Of a DNA stretch of 64,000 nucleotides, positions 9,087 through 17,023 are shown piece by piece. The position numbers and the translations under genes are program-made. A model generated the notes under the pieces. That model was given only the letters and a program-made list of their open reading frames with translations. It was not told where the DNA came from and ran no database searches. Source of the DNA: Comamonadaceae bacterium OS-4 (GTDB lineage Bacteria > Pseudomonadota > Gammaproteobacteria > Burkholderiales > Burkholderiaceae_C); the NCBI GenBank assembly GCA_027924025.1, contig AP026970.1, positions 2,874,501-2,938,500 of the forward strand. Direction: 5' to 3'. The stretch's first letter is position 1. Each line of letters starts with the position of its first letter.

Positions 9087-9941
9087 ATGAGCACGCTGGC
9101 CCCCTACACCTACCTCTTCGTTCCGGGCAATCGCCCGGAGCGCTTTGCCAAAGCGGCAGCAAGCGAGGCCGAACGCGTCATCCTGGATCTGGAAGACGCA
9201 GTTGCGCCTGCGGACAAAGCTGCAGCGCGGCAGGCAATCCACACCTGGATGCACGCCGCCACCACCAGCTTGCCACCGCAGCGGCTGATGGTGCGCATCA
9301 ACGACGCTCGCAGCGACTTCTTTGCTGACGACCTGGCCCTGCTGCGCACGCTGCCGGCCTGCGGCGTCATGCTGGCCAAAGCAGAACGCGCTGCAGACCT
9401 GCAAACGGTTCGTAACGCCATGCATCCGGACACAGAGTTGCTCGCCTTGGTGGAAACCGCAGCTGGCATCGCCGCCTGCCCATCCATCGCCAGCCACGCA
9501 TCGGTCACCCGGCTAGCCTTGGGCGCGCTGGATCTGATGGTGGACCTGAACATCCCCGCCGACAGCCCTACGCTCACGCTGGCAGCCTCTCAGCTGGTGT
9601 TGGCCTCGCGGGCCGCAGGACTCGCCGCACCGGTGGCGGGCGTTACGCCCTCGGTGCTGGCCGAGCACACCCAAGCCGATATGCAGGACGCCTTGCGCCT
9701 CGGGTACGGCGCCAAGATGTGCATCCACCCCGCCCAATTGGCAGGCGTTCGCCGTGCCTTGGCTCCGCTGCCTGCGGAGGTCGATTGGGCGCAGGAAATT
9801 GTCACTGCCTGGGATGCAGCTCACGCAGGCAATGGCCCCACGGGTGCGCTCCAGGTGCAGGGAAAGATGGTGGACAAACCTGTCTACCTGCGCGCCCAAC
9901 GCATCCTGAACCTCCAACAGTTTTCACAAGCGGCCGCCTGA
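9087..9941 (+). CDS. CitE-like (HpcH/HpaI) acyl-CoA lyase, probable citramalyl-CoA lyase
   Basis: A 284-residue TIM-barrel lyase of the citrate-lyase-beta-like family. The conserved opening YLFVPGNRPERF, the ILDLEDAV acidic metal-binding segment (about residues 32-39), the MVRIND arginine and the ALVETAAGI glutamate are all present. Free-standing CitE-like proteins cleave malyl- or citramalyl-CoA to an acyl-CoA plus glyoxylate or pyruvate; there is no citrate lyase alpha or gamma subunit here. It starts 7 bp after the CoA-transferase stop, implying translational coupling. The citramalyl-CoA assignment is inferred from the operon. Confidence 0.83.
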   Translation: MSTLAPYTYLFVPGNRPERFAKAAASEAERVILDLEDAVAPADKAAARQAIHTWMHAATTSLPPQRLMVRINDARSDFFADDLALLRTLPACGVMLAKAERAADLQTVRNAMHPDTELLALVETAAGIAACPSIASHASVTRLALGALDLMVDLNIPADSPTLTLAASQLVLASRAAGLAAPVAGVTPSVLAEHTQADMQDALRLGYGAKMCIHPAQLAGVRRALAPLPAEVDWAQEIVTAWDAAHAGNGPTGALQVQGKMVDKPVYLRAQRILNLQQFSQAAA

Positions 9942-9989
9942 AGCCGCTCCAAACCCTATTCATTACGTCTCAACAGAAGGAACAACAAA

Positions 9990-11339
9990 ATGTCTTCCAC
10001 CATCATCGACTCCAAAATTTTCACCGACATGTTCAGCGACGCCGCGATGCGCCAAGTCTGGTCGGACGAAAACCGCACGGCCAAGTACCTCGACATCGAG
10101 CGCGCCCTGGCCAAAGTACAAGGCGAGTTGGGCATCATCCCCAAAGAAGCGGCTGACGAGATCGTGAAGAACTGCGAACCCAGCCAGATCGACTGGGTCA
10201 AGCTCAAGGCCAAAACCGAGCAGATCGGCTACCCCATCATTGCGGTGGTCAACCAGATCAACGCCAACTGCCGCGACAAGCTAGGCGAGTACTGCCACTG
10301 GGGTGCTACCACCCAGGACATCACCGACACAGCCGCCGTGCTGCAGATCCGTGAAGCTTTGGCCTTGGTCGAGGCCGACTTGAAAGATATCTCGGGTTCG
10401 CTGGCCAAGCTGGCCAAAGCGCACCGCGACACGCCCATCATCGGCCGCAGCAACCTGCAGCAAGCCACCCCCATCACCTTCGGCTACAAGATGGCCAGCA
10501 TTCTCGCGGGCATTGAGCGTCACCGCGAGCGCTTGGAACAACTCAAGCCCCGCGTGTTGGTTGGCGAGTTCGGCGGCGCTTCGGGCACCTTGTCTTCACT
10601 GGAAACGGGCGCCATGGAAACACAGGCCGGCCTGATGAAAGAACTGGGCCTGGGCCAACCGCTGATCTCCTGGCACACCGTGCGTGACAACTTTGCCGAA
10701 GTGGGTGCCTTCCTCGGTATCGTGGGGGGCTCGCTGGGCAAGATCGCGATGGACGTCAAGCTGTTGATGCAAACCGAAGTGGCAGAAGTGTTCGAGCCCT
10801 ATGCTCCCGGCCGTGGCTCATCATCCACCATGCCGCAAAAGCGCAATCCGATTTCCTGCCTCTACATCCACGCCAACATCTCGGTGGTGCGCCAGCTGGC
10901 CGCATCACTGATGGATGCCATGGTGGCCGACCACGAGCGCTCCACCGGCCCTTGGGAGATCGAATGGGTGGCCATGCCCGAAATCTTCTGCCTGATGTCC
11001 GGCGCACTCAAGCAAACCAAGTTCATCCTGGCCGGCCTGGAGGTGGACGCTGCCCAGATGCGCAGCAACATCGACATGACCCATGGCCTCGTCATGTCCG
11101 AAGCCGTGATGATGGGCATGGGCCCCTACATCGGCCGTGAGTACGCGCACGACCTGGTCTATGACATCTGCCGCGAAGCACTCAGGCAAAAGCGCCACCT
11201 GATTGAGCTGCTGGCTGAGCACCCAGAGATCAACAAACACGTCACCCGCGAACAGCTGGAGGGCTTCTGCGATCCGATGAACAACCTCGGCCAAGCCGGC
11301 GTGATGGTCGACCGGGTGCTGAACTCTTTGAAGGACTGA
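9990..11339 (+). CDS. Fumarase/aspartase-superfamily lyase (PcaB/adenylosuccinate-lyase-like)
   Basis: A 449-residue all-helical lyase. The superfamily signature GSSSTMPQKRNP lies at residues 276-287, with the catalytic serine loop, and GATTQDITDT (about 105-114) is the second conserved region. The closest named relatives by pattern are 3-carboxymuconate cycloisomerase (PcaB) and adenylosuccinate lyase. No other protocatechuate or purine gene is nearby, so neither name should be copied over. The context (TctABC importer, CoA-transferase, hydratase, citramalyl-CoA lyase) suggests it releases or rearranges an unsaturated dicarboxylate, for example by C-N or C-O elimination. The actual substrate is unknown. 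Confidence 0.8.
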   Translation: MSSTIIDSKIFTDMFSDAAMRQVWSDENRTAKYLDIERALAKVQGELGIIPKEAADEIVKNCEPSQIDWVKLKAKTEQIGYPIIAVVNQINANCRDKLGEYCHWGATTQDITDTAAVLQIREALALVEADLKDISGSLAKLAKAHRDTPIIGRSNLQQATPITFGYKMASILAGIERHRERLEQLKPRVLVGEFGGASGTLSSLETGAMETQAGLMKELGLGQPLISWHTVRDNFAEVGAFLGIVGGSLGKIAMDVKLLMQTEVAEVFEPYAPGRGSSSTMPQKRNPISCLYIHANISVVRQLAASLMDAMVADHERSTGPWEIEWVAMPEIFCLMSGALKQTKFILAGLEVDAAQMRSNIDMTHGLVMSEAVMMGMGPYIGREYAHDLVYDICREALRQKRHLIELLAEHPEINKHVTREQLEGFCDPMNNLGQAGVMVDRVLNSLKD

Positions 11340-11378
11340 ATACTTTCACGTTTCCAAAAATAATGAGTGAGACATAAC

Positions 11379-11867
11379 GTGAGAATCAAAAGTCAAAAGA
11401 ACTTCTTTTCAGGGCTGATGTTCGTGGTGGTGGGGGCCGGCTTTGCGGCCGGCGCCACCCAGTACAGCTTGGGCAGCGGTGCGAAGATGGGCCCCGGCTA
11501 TTTCCCCCTCGTACTCGGAGTGCTCCTTGCCATCATTGGCATCGCAGTGACCTTCACCTCGCTGGTAGTAGAAACCGAAGACGGCGACAAGATCGGCAAA
11601 TTCGCCTGGAAGCCGCTCTTCTTCATCATCAGCGCCAACCTGGTGTTCGGTGCTTGCATCGGCGGCCTGCCCATGATTGGTTTGAAACCTCTGGGCCTGA
11701 TCGTCGGCATCTACCTGCTCACCTACATCGCCAGCCACGCCGGCGAAGAACACAAGTTCAAGGAAGTCGCTGTGTTGGCTACTGTCTTGGCACTCCTGAG
11801 CTACGTCGCCTTCATCATTCTCCTCAAACTGCAGTTCCCGGTCTGGCCTGCTTACTTCACCGCTTAA
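11379..11867 (+). CDS. tctB: TctB-family small transporter subunit
   Basis: The small membrane subunit of a tripartite tricarboxylate transporter; 162 residues with about four transmembrane helices. I place the start at GTG 11379 because the following RIKSQKNFFSG is the typical beginning of the family; an in-frame GTG at 11367 would add four atypical residues. It lies 39 bp after the lyase stop and 34 bp before tctA. It works with TctA and the Bug protein at 6022-6996. Confidence 0.88.
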   Translation: MRIKSQKNFFSGLMFVVVGAGFAAGATQYSLGSGAKMGPGYFPLVLGVLLAIIGIAVTFTSLVVETEDGDKIGKFAWKPLFFIISANLVFGACIGGLPMIGLKPLGLIVGIYLLTYIASHAGEEHKFKEVAVLATVLALLSYVAFIILLKLQFPVWPAYFTA

Positions 11868-11901
11868 GCCACGACTGAACCATCGACAGGAACTGCACAC
11901 C

Positions 11902-13413
11902 ATGGAACTCTTTGACAACCTCGCCCTCGGCTTTGGCGTGGCCTTCACCGGCCAGAACCTGATTTATGCCTTCATCGGCTGTTTGCTGGGTACTTTGATC
12001 GGGGTACTCCCCGGCATCGGCCCCTTGGCGACTATCGCCATGCTCTTGCCTGCTACCTATGCCTTGCCTCCGGTAGCTGCCTTGATCATGCTGGCCGGTA
12101 TCTACTACGGCGCCCAGTACGGTGGATCCACCACCGCCATCCTGGTGAACCTGCCCGGCGAGTCTTCGTCGGTGGTCACCGTGATTGACGGTTACCAGAT
12201 GGCCCGTAATGGCAGAGCCGGTCCTGCGCTCGCTGCAGCGGGCTTGGGTTCTTTCTTTGCCGGTTGCGTAGGCACTTTGATTCTTGCCGCCTTTGCAGGC
12301 CCCTTGACCGAACTGGCCTTCAAGTTCGGCCCTGCCGAATACTTCAGCCTGATGATTCTGGGCTTGATCGGTGCGGTAGTGCTGGCCTCGGGCTCTTTGC
12401 TCAAGGCGATTGCCATGATCGTTCTGGGCCTCTTGCTGGGCATGGTGGGCACCGACGTGAACTCCGGGGTGGCCCGCTTCAGCTTTGATATTGCAGAGCT
12501 GACCGACGGTATCGGCTTTATCGTGATCGCCATGGGCGTGTTCGGCTACGGCGAGATCATCAGCAACCTGGCCAAGAGCGAGAGTGAGCGTGAGGTGTTC
12601 ACCGCTTCCGTCTCCGGACTGATGCCTACCAAGCAAGACTTCAAGGACATGTTCCCGGCGGTCCTGCGCGGCACAGCCCTGGGCTCTGCCCTGGGTATCT
12701 TGCCCGGTGGGGGTGCGGTGATGGCGGCCTTTGCAGCCTACACCCTGGAGAAGAAGACCAAGCTGCGCCCCGGGGAAGTACCGTTCGGCAAGGGCAACAT
12801 CCGTGGTGTGGCAGCGCCTGAAGCGGCTAACAACGCAGGCTCCCAGACGTCCTTCATCCCGCTCCTGACCCTGGGTATCCCGCCCAACGCGGTGATGGCC
12901 TTGATGGTGGGTGCGATGACGATCCACAACATCCAGCCCGGACCACAGGTGATGACATCCAACCCCGAGCTCTTCTGGGGTCTGATTGCCTCGATGTGGA
13001 TCGGCAACCTGATGCTGGTGATCCTGAACCTGCCACTCATCGGCATCTGGATCAAGCTCTTGTCCGTGCCTTACCGCTGGTTGTTCCCCTCTATCGTGCT
13101 GTTCTGTGCGATCGGGGTGTATTCGACCAACAACAACACCTTCGATATCTGGATGGTGGGTCTGTTCGGTGTCATTGGTTATCTGTTCATCAAGCTGGGG
13201 ACTGAGCCTGCACCGCTGCTTCTGGGTTTCATTCTGGGGCCGATGATGGAGGAGTACTTGCGCCGGGCGCTGTTGCTGTCTCGTGGGGACTGGAGTGTGT
13301 TTGTAACTCGGCCGCTCTCAGCCAGCCTGTTGGTGGCGGCTCTGGCTCTTCTGGTGGTGGTGATGCTGCCGTCCATCAAGGCTAAGCGGGAAGAGGCGTT
13401 TGTGGAGGATTGA
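11902..13413 (+). CDS. tctA: TctA-family large transporter subunit
   Basis: The large integral-membrane subunit of the tripartite tricarboxylate transporter; 503 residues with about eleven or twelve hydrophobic segments. Family hallmarks are GVLPGIGPLATIAMLLP-like sequence near residue 35, and GGSTTAILVNLPGES followed by TVIDGYQMAR near residues 75-100. It uses the ion gradient to import the solute delivered by the Bug protein. It is the last gene of the operon; a repeat-derived intrinsic terminator follows 14 bp after the stop codon. Length and motifs are normal. Confidence 0.94.
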   Translation: MELFDNLALGFGVAFTGQNLIYAFIGCLLGTLIGVLPGIGPLATIAMLLPATYALPPVAALIMLAGIYYGAQYGGSTTAILVNLPGESSSVVTVIDGYQMARNGRAGPALAAAGLGSFFAGCVGTLILAAFAGPLTELAFKFGPAEYFSLMILGLIGAVVLASGSLLKAIAMIVLGLLLGMVGTDVNSGVARFSFDIAELTDGIGFIVIAMGVFGYGEIISNLAKSESEREVFTASVSGLMPTKQDFKDMFPAVLRGTALGSALGILPGGGAVMAAFAAYTLEKKTKLRPGEVPFGKGNIRGVAAPEAANNAGSQTSFIPLLTLGIPPNAVMALMVGAMTIHNIQPGPQVMTSNPELFWGLIASMWIGNLMLVILNLPLIGIWIKLLSVPYRWLFPSIVLFCAIGVYSTNNNTFDIWMVGLFGVIGYLFIKLGTEPAPLLLGFILGPMMEEYLRRALLLSRGDWSVFVTRPLSASLLVAALALLVVVMLPSIKAKREEAFVED

Positions 13414-13427
13414 TTTCCGGCTGAAAC

Positions 13428-13484
13428 GCTATGAAATCAGGAGCTGCTGGCGCATACATTACCTGCGCTAGCGGCTCTTTTTAT
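13428..13484 (+). terminator. Intrinsic terminator formed by a dispersed palindromic repeat
   Basis: GAGCTGCTGGCGCA (13441-13454) can pair with TGCGCTAGCGGCTC (13464-13477) over 14 positions, two of them G-U, around a 9-nt loop. It is followed by a run of Ts (13478-13482). It directly follows tctA and should end the operon. The same ~50-bp sequence occurs, inverted, at 27670-27720, so the terminator is a copy of a dispersed repeat. Confidence 0.75.
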
Positions 13485-13539
13485 TGAAAACCACTGCCTA
13501 AAAATGCAAAGATTTCGGTGAACTCCGGGGAACCGGCAC

Positions 13540-14247
13540 TCATGCCGGAATCGCCAACCCTCGCACCACCGCAGGCCGCGCCACAAAGGCAGCCAGCACA
13601 CGCGCCACTTCGGGGAAGTCGGTAAAGCCCACCAGATCGCCCGCTTCGTAAAAACCCACCAGGTTGCGCACCCACGGAAAGATGGCAATGTCGGCCACCG
13701 TGTACTGATCGCCCACCATCCAGGTGCGATCTGTGAGGTGTTGGTTCAGCACGGCCAGCAGGCGCTTGCTTTCGGCGACATAGCGGTCGCGGGGGCGCTT
13801 GTCTTCATAGTCTTTGCCGGCGAATTTGTGGAAGAAGCCCAGCTGCCCGAACATGGGCCCCAAGCCGCCCATTTGCCACATCAGCCACTGGATGGCCTGG
13901 TAACGCTGCGCAGGGTCGGCAGGCAGCAGCTTGCCGGTTTTGTCGGCCAGGTAGATCAGGATGGCGCCGGACTCAAACAGCGCCAGCGGCTGGCCGCCGG
14001 GGCCTTGCGGGTCCAGGATGGCCGGGATTTTGTTGTTGGGGTTGAGCGACAAGAACTCAGGCGTGATCTGGTCGTTGGTCTGGAAGTCCACTTTGTGTGC
14101 CTCGTAGGACAGGCCCAGCTCTTCGAGCGCAATGCTCACCTTCACGCCGTTGGGCGTGGGCAGCGAGTACAGCTGCAGGCGATCCGGGTGCTGTGCAGGC
14201 CACTTGGCGGTGATGGGGAAGTTGGACAAGTTAGCGACAGACGACAT
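13540..14247 (-). CDS. Glutathione S-transferase, YfcG/YghU (Nu) type
   Basis: A 235-residue GST. After a ~22-residue N-terminal extension comes a thioredoxin-fold domain with the TPNG motif (YSLPTPNG), the Thr/Asn active-site signature of Nu-class enzymes that act as disulfide-bond reductases with two bound glutathiones. FESGAILIYLA is the conserved gamma-Glu-binding Glu-Ser, and the C-terminal helical domain follows. It is divergent from the chromate operon, sharing a 137-bp intergenic region, so a thiol-stress link is plausible but unproven. The extension length lies between YfcG and YghU. Confidence 0.88.
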   Translation of the reverse strand: MSSVANLSNFPITAKWPAQHPDRLQLYSLPTPNGVKVSIALEELGLSYEAHKVDFQTNDQITPEFLSLNPNNKIPAILDPQGPGGQPLALFESGAILIYLADKTGKLLPADPAQRYQAIQWLMWQMGGLGPMFGQLGFFHKFAGKDYEDKRPRDRYVAESKRLLAVLNQHLTDRTWMVGDQYTVADIAIFPWVRNLVGFYEAGDLVGFTDFPEVARVLAAFVARPAVVRGLAIPA

Positions 14248-14267
14248 GGGGGAAGCTCCGGGTTACT

Positions 14268-14316
14268 ACAAAAATGATAGCTGCTCGCGCACTATCTATA
14301 TGCCGCGCAGTCTATT
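14268..14316 (+). repeat. Possible degenerate member of the dispersed palindromic repeat
   Basis: The segment contains ATGATAGCTGCTCGCGC and, after a short AT-rich loop, GCCGCGCAG, which can partly pair with it. It shares the TGATAGC and GCTGCT elements with the better copies but not their order in full. It lies between the GST gene and chrB. The assignment is weak. Confidence 0.3.
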
Positions 14317-14347
14317 TCAATGCCCATGCAGACACCACCTATAAATA

Positions 14348-14363
14348 TGTAGAATATTTTACA
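14348..14363. promoter_or_regulatory. Candidate operator dyad upstream of chrB
   Basis: TGTAGAATATTTTACA is a 16-bp near-perfect palindrome (14 of 16 positions symmetric) centred 29 bp upstream of the chrB start, within a strongly AT-rich stretch (14337-14375) that contrasts with the GC-rich surroundings. An overlapping TATAAAT (14339-14345) could be a -10 element. ChrB proteins are known chromate-responsive regulators, so autorepression here is a reasonable inference. Confidence 0.55.
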
Positions 14364-14384
14364 AATTTGCAGAAAAATCTACCA

Positions 14385-15338
14385 ATGTCTTGGATCGCCC
14401 TCATCATCAGCCTGCCTACCGAAAACGCAACCGCCCGCATGCGCGCTTGGCGTGCGCTCAAAGCCAGCGGTGCGGCAGTGCTGAAAGATGGCGTCTATGT
14501 CATGCCCGAACGCCCCGCATGCCGGCTCGTGCTGGAGTCGGTCGCCGCCGATGTGCTGGCTGGCGGCGGCAGCGCGTATGTGATGGCCGTGCAGGAGCCG
14601 GCCAATGCCAGTTTCTCCCCCCTGTTTGACCGCGGCGCCGACTTTGCCGCGCTGCTGGCGGATCTGCCGCCTATTCAGGCCCTACTAGCTACGGGCGACA
14701 GGGCCGAAGCCACGCGGCTCTGTCGCAAAGCGCGCAAGGCTTTTGTCCAGGTGGCGGACACTGATTTCTTCCCAGGTGAGGCACAACGCCAAGTGGACAC
14801 GGCACTGCAGGCCCTGGAGGCCGCCATCGCCCGCGCAGCAGCACCCGACGAACCGCAGGCGTTGGCTGGACCTATCGCAGTGCTGCAGCGCGCGCACTAC
14901 CAAGGCCGCACCTGGGCTACACGAGCCCGCCCATGGGTAGACCGCTTGGCCAGCGCCTGGCTGATCCGACGGCATATCGACCCACAGGCCCGCTTCATGT
15001 GGCTGGCGCAACCGCAAGACTGCCCTGCCGATGCCTTGGGGTTTGACTTTGACGGTGCAACCTTCAACCATATAGATGGCCGCGTAACTTTTGAAGTGCT
15101 GCTTGCCAGCTTCGCGCTGGAAATGCCGGCCCTGCAACGCTTGGGCGCGCTGGTGCACTTTCTGGATGCGGGTGGCGTGCAGCCCCCTGAGGCCATTGGC
15201 GTGGAGTCCGTGCTGGCCGGCTTGCGCGCCACCATCCCCGATGACGATGCGCTGTTGCAAGCAGCCAGCGCCGTGTTGGATGCCCTCCTCCATCAATTTG
15301 AACCAGCGACTAACACCGTAATCCCCCATGGCAACTGA
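14385..15338 (+). CDS. chrB: Chromate resistance regulator ChrB
   Basis: A 317-residue ChrB-like protein. The N-terminal part (MSWIALIISLPTENATARMR, residues 1-20) carries the basic DNA-contacting region typical of ChrB, and the C-terminal half (about 170-317, beginning ATRARPWVDRLASAWLIRR) is the conserved ChrB/DUF domain. ChrB senses chromate and controls chr transcription. I chose ATG 14385 because upstream in-frame sequence is AT-rich non-coding and contains the operator dyad. It overlaps chrA by 11 bp, so the two are translationally coupled. Confidence 0.88.
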   Translation: MSWIALIISLPTENATARMRAWRALKASGAAVLKDGVYVMPERPACRLVLESVAADVLAGGGSAYVMAVQEPANASFSPLFDRGADFAALLADLPPIQALLATGDRAEATRLCRKARKAFVQVADTDFFPGEAQRQVDTALQALEAAIARAAAPDEPQALAGPIAVLQRAHYQGRTWATRARPWVDRLASAWLIRRHIDPQARFMWLAQPQDCPADALGFDFDGATFNHIDGRVTFEVLLASFALEMPALQRLGALVHFLDAGGVQPPEAIGVESVLAGLRATIPDDDALLQAASAVLDALLHQFEPATNTVIPHGN

Positions 15339-16677
15339 CACCTTGAACACCGCCGAGAGCCCGGAGCCTGTGGGCTTCTGGCAAGCCTTCGCCTTCTGGC
15401 TCAAGCTGGGTTTTGTGAGCTTTGGCGGGCCCGCAGGGCAAATTGCCATCATGCATACCGAGCTGGTGGAGCGGCGCCGCTGGATCTCGGAAAAGCGCTT
15501 TCTGCATGCGCTGAACTACTGCATGCTGCTGCCCGGCCCCGAAGCGCAGCAGCTTGCCACTTACATCGGCTGGCTCATGCACCGGACCCTGGGCGGTGTG
15601 GTGGCGGGTGCGCTGTTTGTACTGCCTTCGTTGTTTATCTTGGTGGGGCTCTCTTGGGTCTACATCGCCTTTGGCGATGTGGATTGGGTAGCCGGCATGT
15701 TCTATGGAATCAAACCCGCTGTAACCGCCATCGTGCTGCAAGCGGCACATCGCATCGGCTCACGCGTGCTGAAAAACAATGCCTTGTGGGGCATTGCGGC
15801 GGCTTCGTTCGTCGCTATCTTTGCGCTGGAACTGCCCTTCCCACTCATCGTGCTGAGTGCGGCATTGCTGGGCTATGCCGGTGGGCGATGGGCACCGGCC
15901 TTGTTCCATAGCGCGGGTGGGCACGGCGGTGCTGCCAAACACTATGGCGCTGCACTGATTGACGACCACACCGCCACGCCCGAGCACGCGCGCTTCCGTT
16001 GGAGCCGGCTGGGCTTGGTGCTGCTGGCAGGCGCCCTGCTGTGGGCACTGCCCATGGGGGCGCTGGCCTGGAGCCTCGGCTGGAACCACACCTTCACCCA
16101 AATGGGCTGGTTTTTTACCAAGGCCGCACTGCTCACATTTGGTGGCGCCTATGCAGTGCTCCCTTACGTCTATCAGGGGGCCATCGGGCACTATGGCTGG
16201 CTCACGCCCACCCAAATGATCGACGGGCTGGCGCTGGGCGAAACCACGCCGGGCCCATTGATTATGGTGGTGGCGTTTGTGGCTTTCGTGGGCAGTTACG
16301 CGAACGCGGTGCTAGGCCAAGAGCACTTGTTTATGGCCGGCGCCATCGCTGCGGGCTTAGTCACCTGGTTCACATTTCTACCGTCCTTCATCTTCGTTCT
16401 GGCCGGGGGCCCGCTGATCGAGAGTACGCACAACCAAGTGAAGTTCACCGCGCCACTGACTGGCATTACCGCAGCGGTCGTAGGGGTGATCGTGAACCTG
16501 GCCTTGTTCTTCGGGTACCACGTGTTGTGGCCGCAAGGCTTTACCGGCTCTTTTGACATGGTGGCCGCTGGTCTTGCTTTGGCTGCTGCTATCGCTTTGT
16601 TTCGCTACAAGCGCAACGTAATCCACGTGATCGCCGCGAGTGCGCTTGCAGGCGTGCTTATTTCATTGATCCGATAG
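15328..16677 (+). CDS. chrA: Chromate transporter ChrA
   Basis: Inner-membrane chromate efflux protein of the long (two-domain) CHR family; 449 residues with about ten to twelve transmembrane segments. Each half begins with the CHR pattern: FWLKLGFVSFGGPAGQIA near residue 26 and WFFTKAALLTFGGAYAVLPY near residue 260, and both halves carry a PGP-type loop (LLPGPEAQQ; TTPGPLIMV). ChrA expels chromate using the membrane potential. It overlaps chrB and is followed 9 bp later by a rhodanese gene, a common companion of chr operons. Confidence 0.95.
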   Translation: MATDTLNTAESPEPVGFWQAFAFWLKLGFVSFGGPAGQIAIMHTELVERRRWISEKRFLHALNYCMLLPGPEAQQLATYIGWLMHRTLGGVVAGALFVLPSLFILVGLSWVYIAFGDVDWVAGMFYGIKPAVTAIVLQAAHRIGSRVLKNNALWGIAAASFVAIFALELPFPLIVLSAALLGYAGGRWAPALFHSAGGHGGAAKHYGAALIDDHTATPEHARFRWSRLGLVLLAGALLWALPMGALAWSLGWNHTFTQMGWFFTKAALLTFGGAYAVLPYVYQGAIGHYGWLTPTQMIDGLALGETTPGPLIMVVAFVAFVGSYANAVLGQEHLFMAGAIAAGLVTWFTFLPSFIFVLAGGPLIESTHNQVKFTAPLTGITAAVVGVIVNLALFFGYHVLWPQGFTGSFDMVAAGLALAAAIALFRYKRNVIHVIAASALAGVLISLIR

Positions 16678-16686
16678 GAAAGCCCC

Positions 16687-17010
16687 ATGAACTCCATTAC
16701 CAGCCACGAACTCGCGCAACTGCAAACGGAGGGCCAAGCCTTGACCCTACTGGACGTGCGGCGCGACAAGGCGCGCCAGTCCGATGGCACCCAAATTGCC
16801 CACGCGCAATGGCAGGACCCGGCTCTGTGGCTGGAATGGAAAGACCAAATTCCCAAAGACCTGCCAGTGGTTTTGTACTGTGCGCACGGGCGTGAAATCA
16901 GCCAAGGCTTGACCACTGCACTGCAGGTGATGGGACTGAATGCCCTCTTTCTTGAAGGTGGAATCGCTGCTTGGTACGCCGAAAGCCTGGCCACAGAAGC
17001 AGTGGCTTAA
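16687..17010 (+). CDS. Single-domain rhodanese in the chromate operon
   Basis: A 107-residue rhodanese-fold protein. The active-site loop CAHGRE begins at Cys65, the persulfide-forming cysteine, and LLDVRRDKA is the usual Asp-Arg strand. It lacks a signal peptide, so it is cytoplasmic. It is encoded 9 bp after chrA and is probably cotranscribed. Small sulfurtransferases often accompany chrBA; a role in handling thiols or sulfate limitation during chromate exposure is inference. It ends 13 bp before the convergent chemoreceptor gene. Confidence 0.88.
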   Translation: MNSITSHELAQLQTEGQALTLLDVRRDKARQSDGTQIAHAQWQDPALWLEWKDQIPKDLPVVLYCAHGREISQGLTTALQVMGLNALFLEGGIAAWYAESLATEAVA

Positions 17011-17023
17011 GGGTCTGAACGAA

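Noticed and set aside
7014..9941. Naming the three enzymes as itaconate genes ich, ict and ccl
   Set aside because: The families fit, but specificity among itaconate, mesaconate, citramalate and malate-type CoA esters cannot be read by eye, so gene symbols were left empty.
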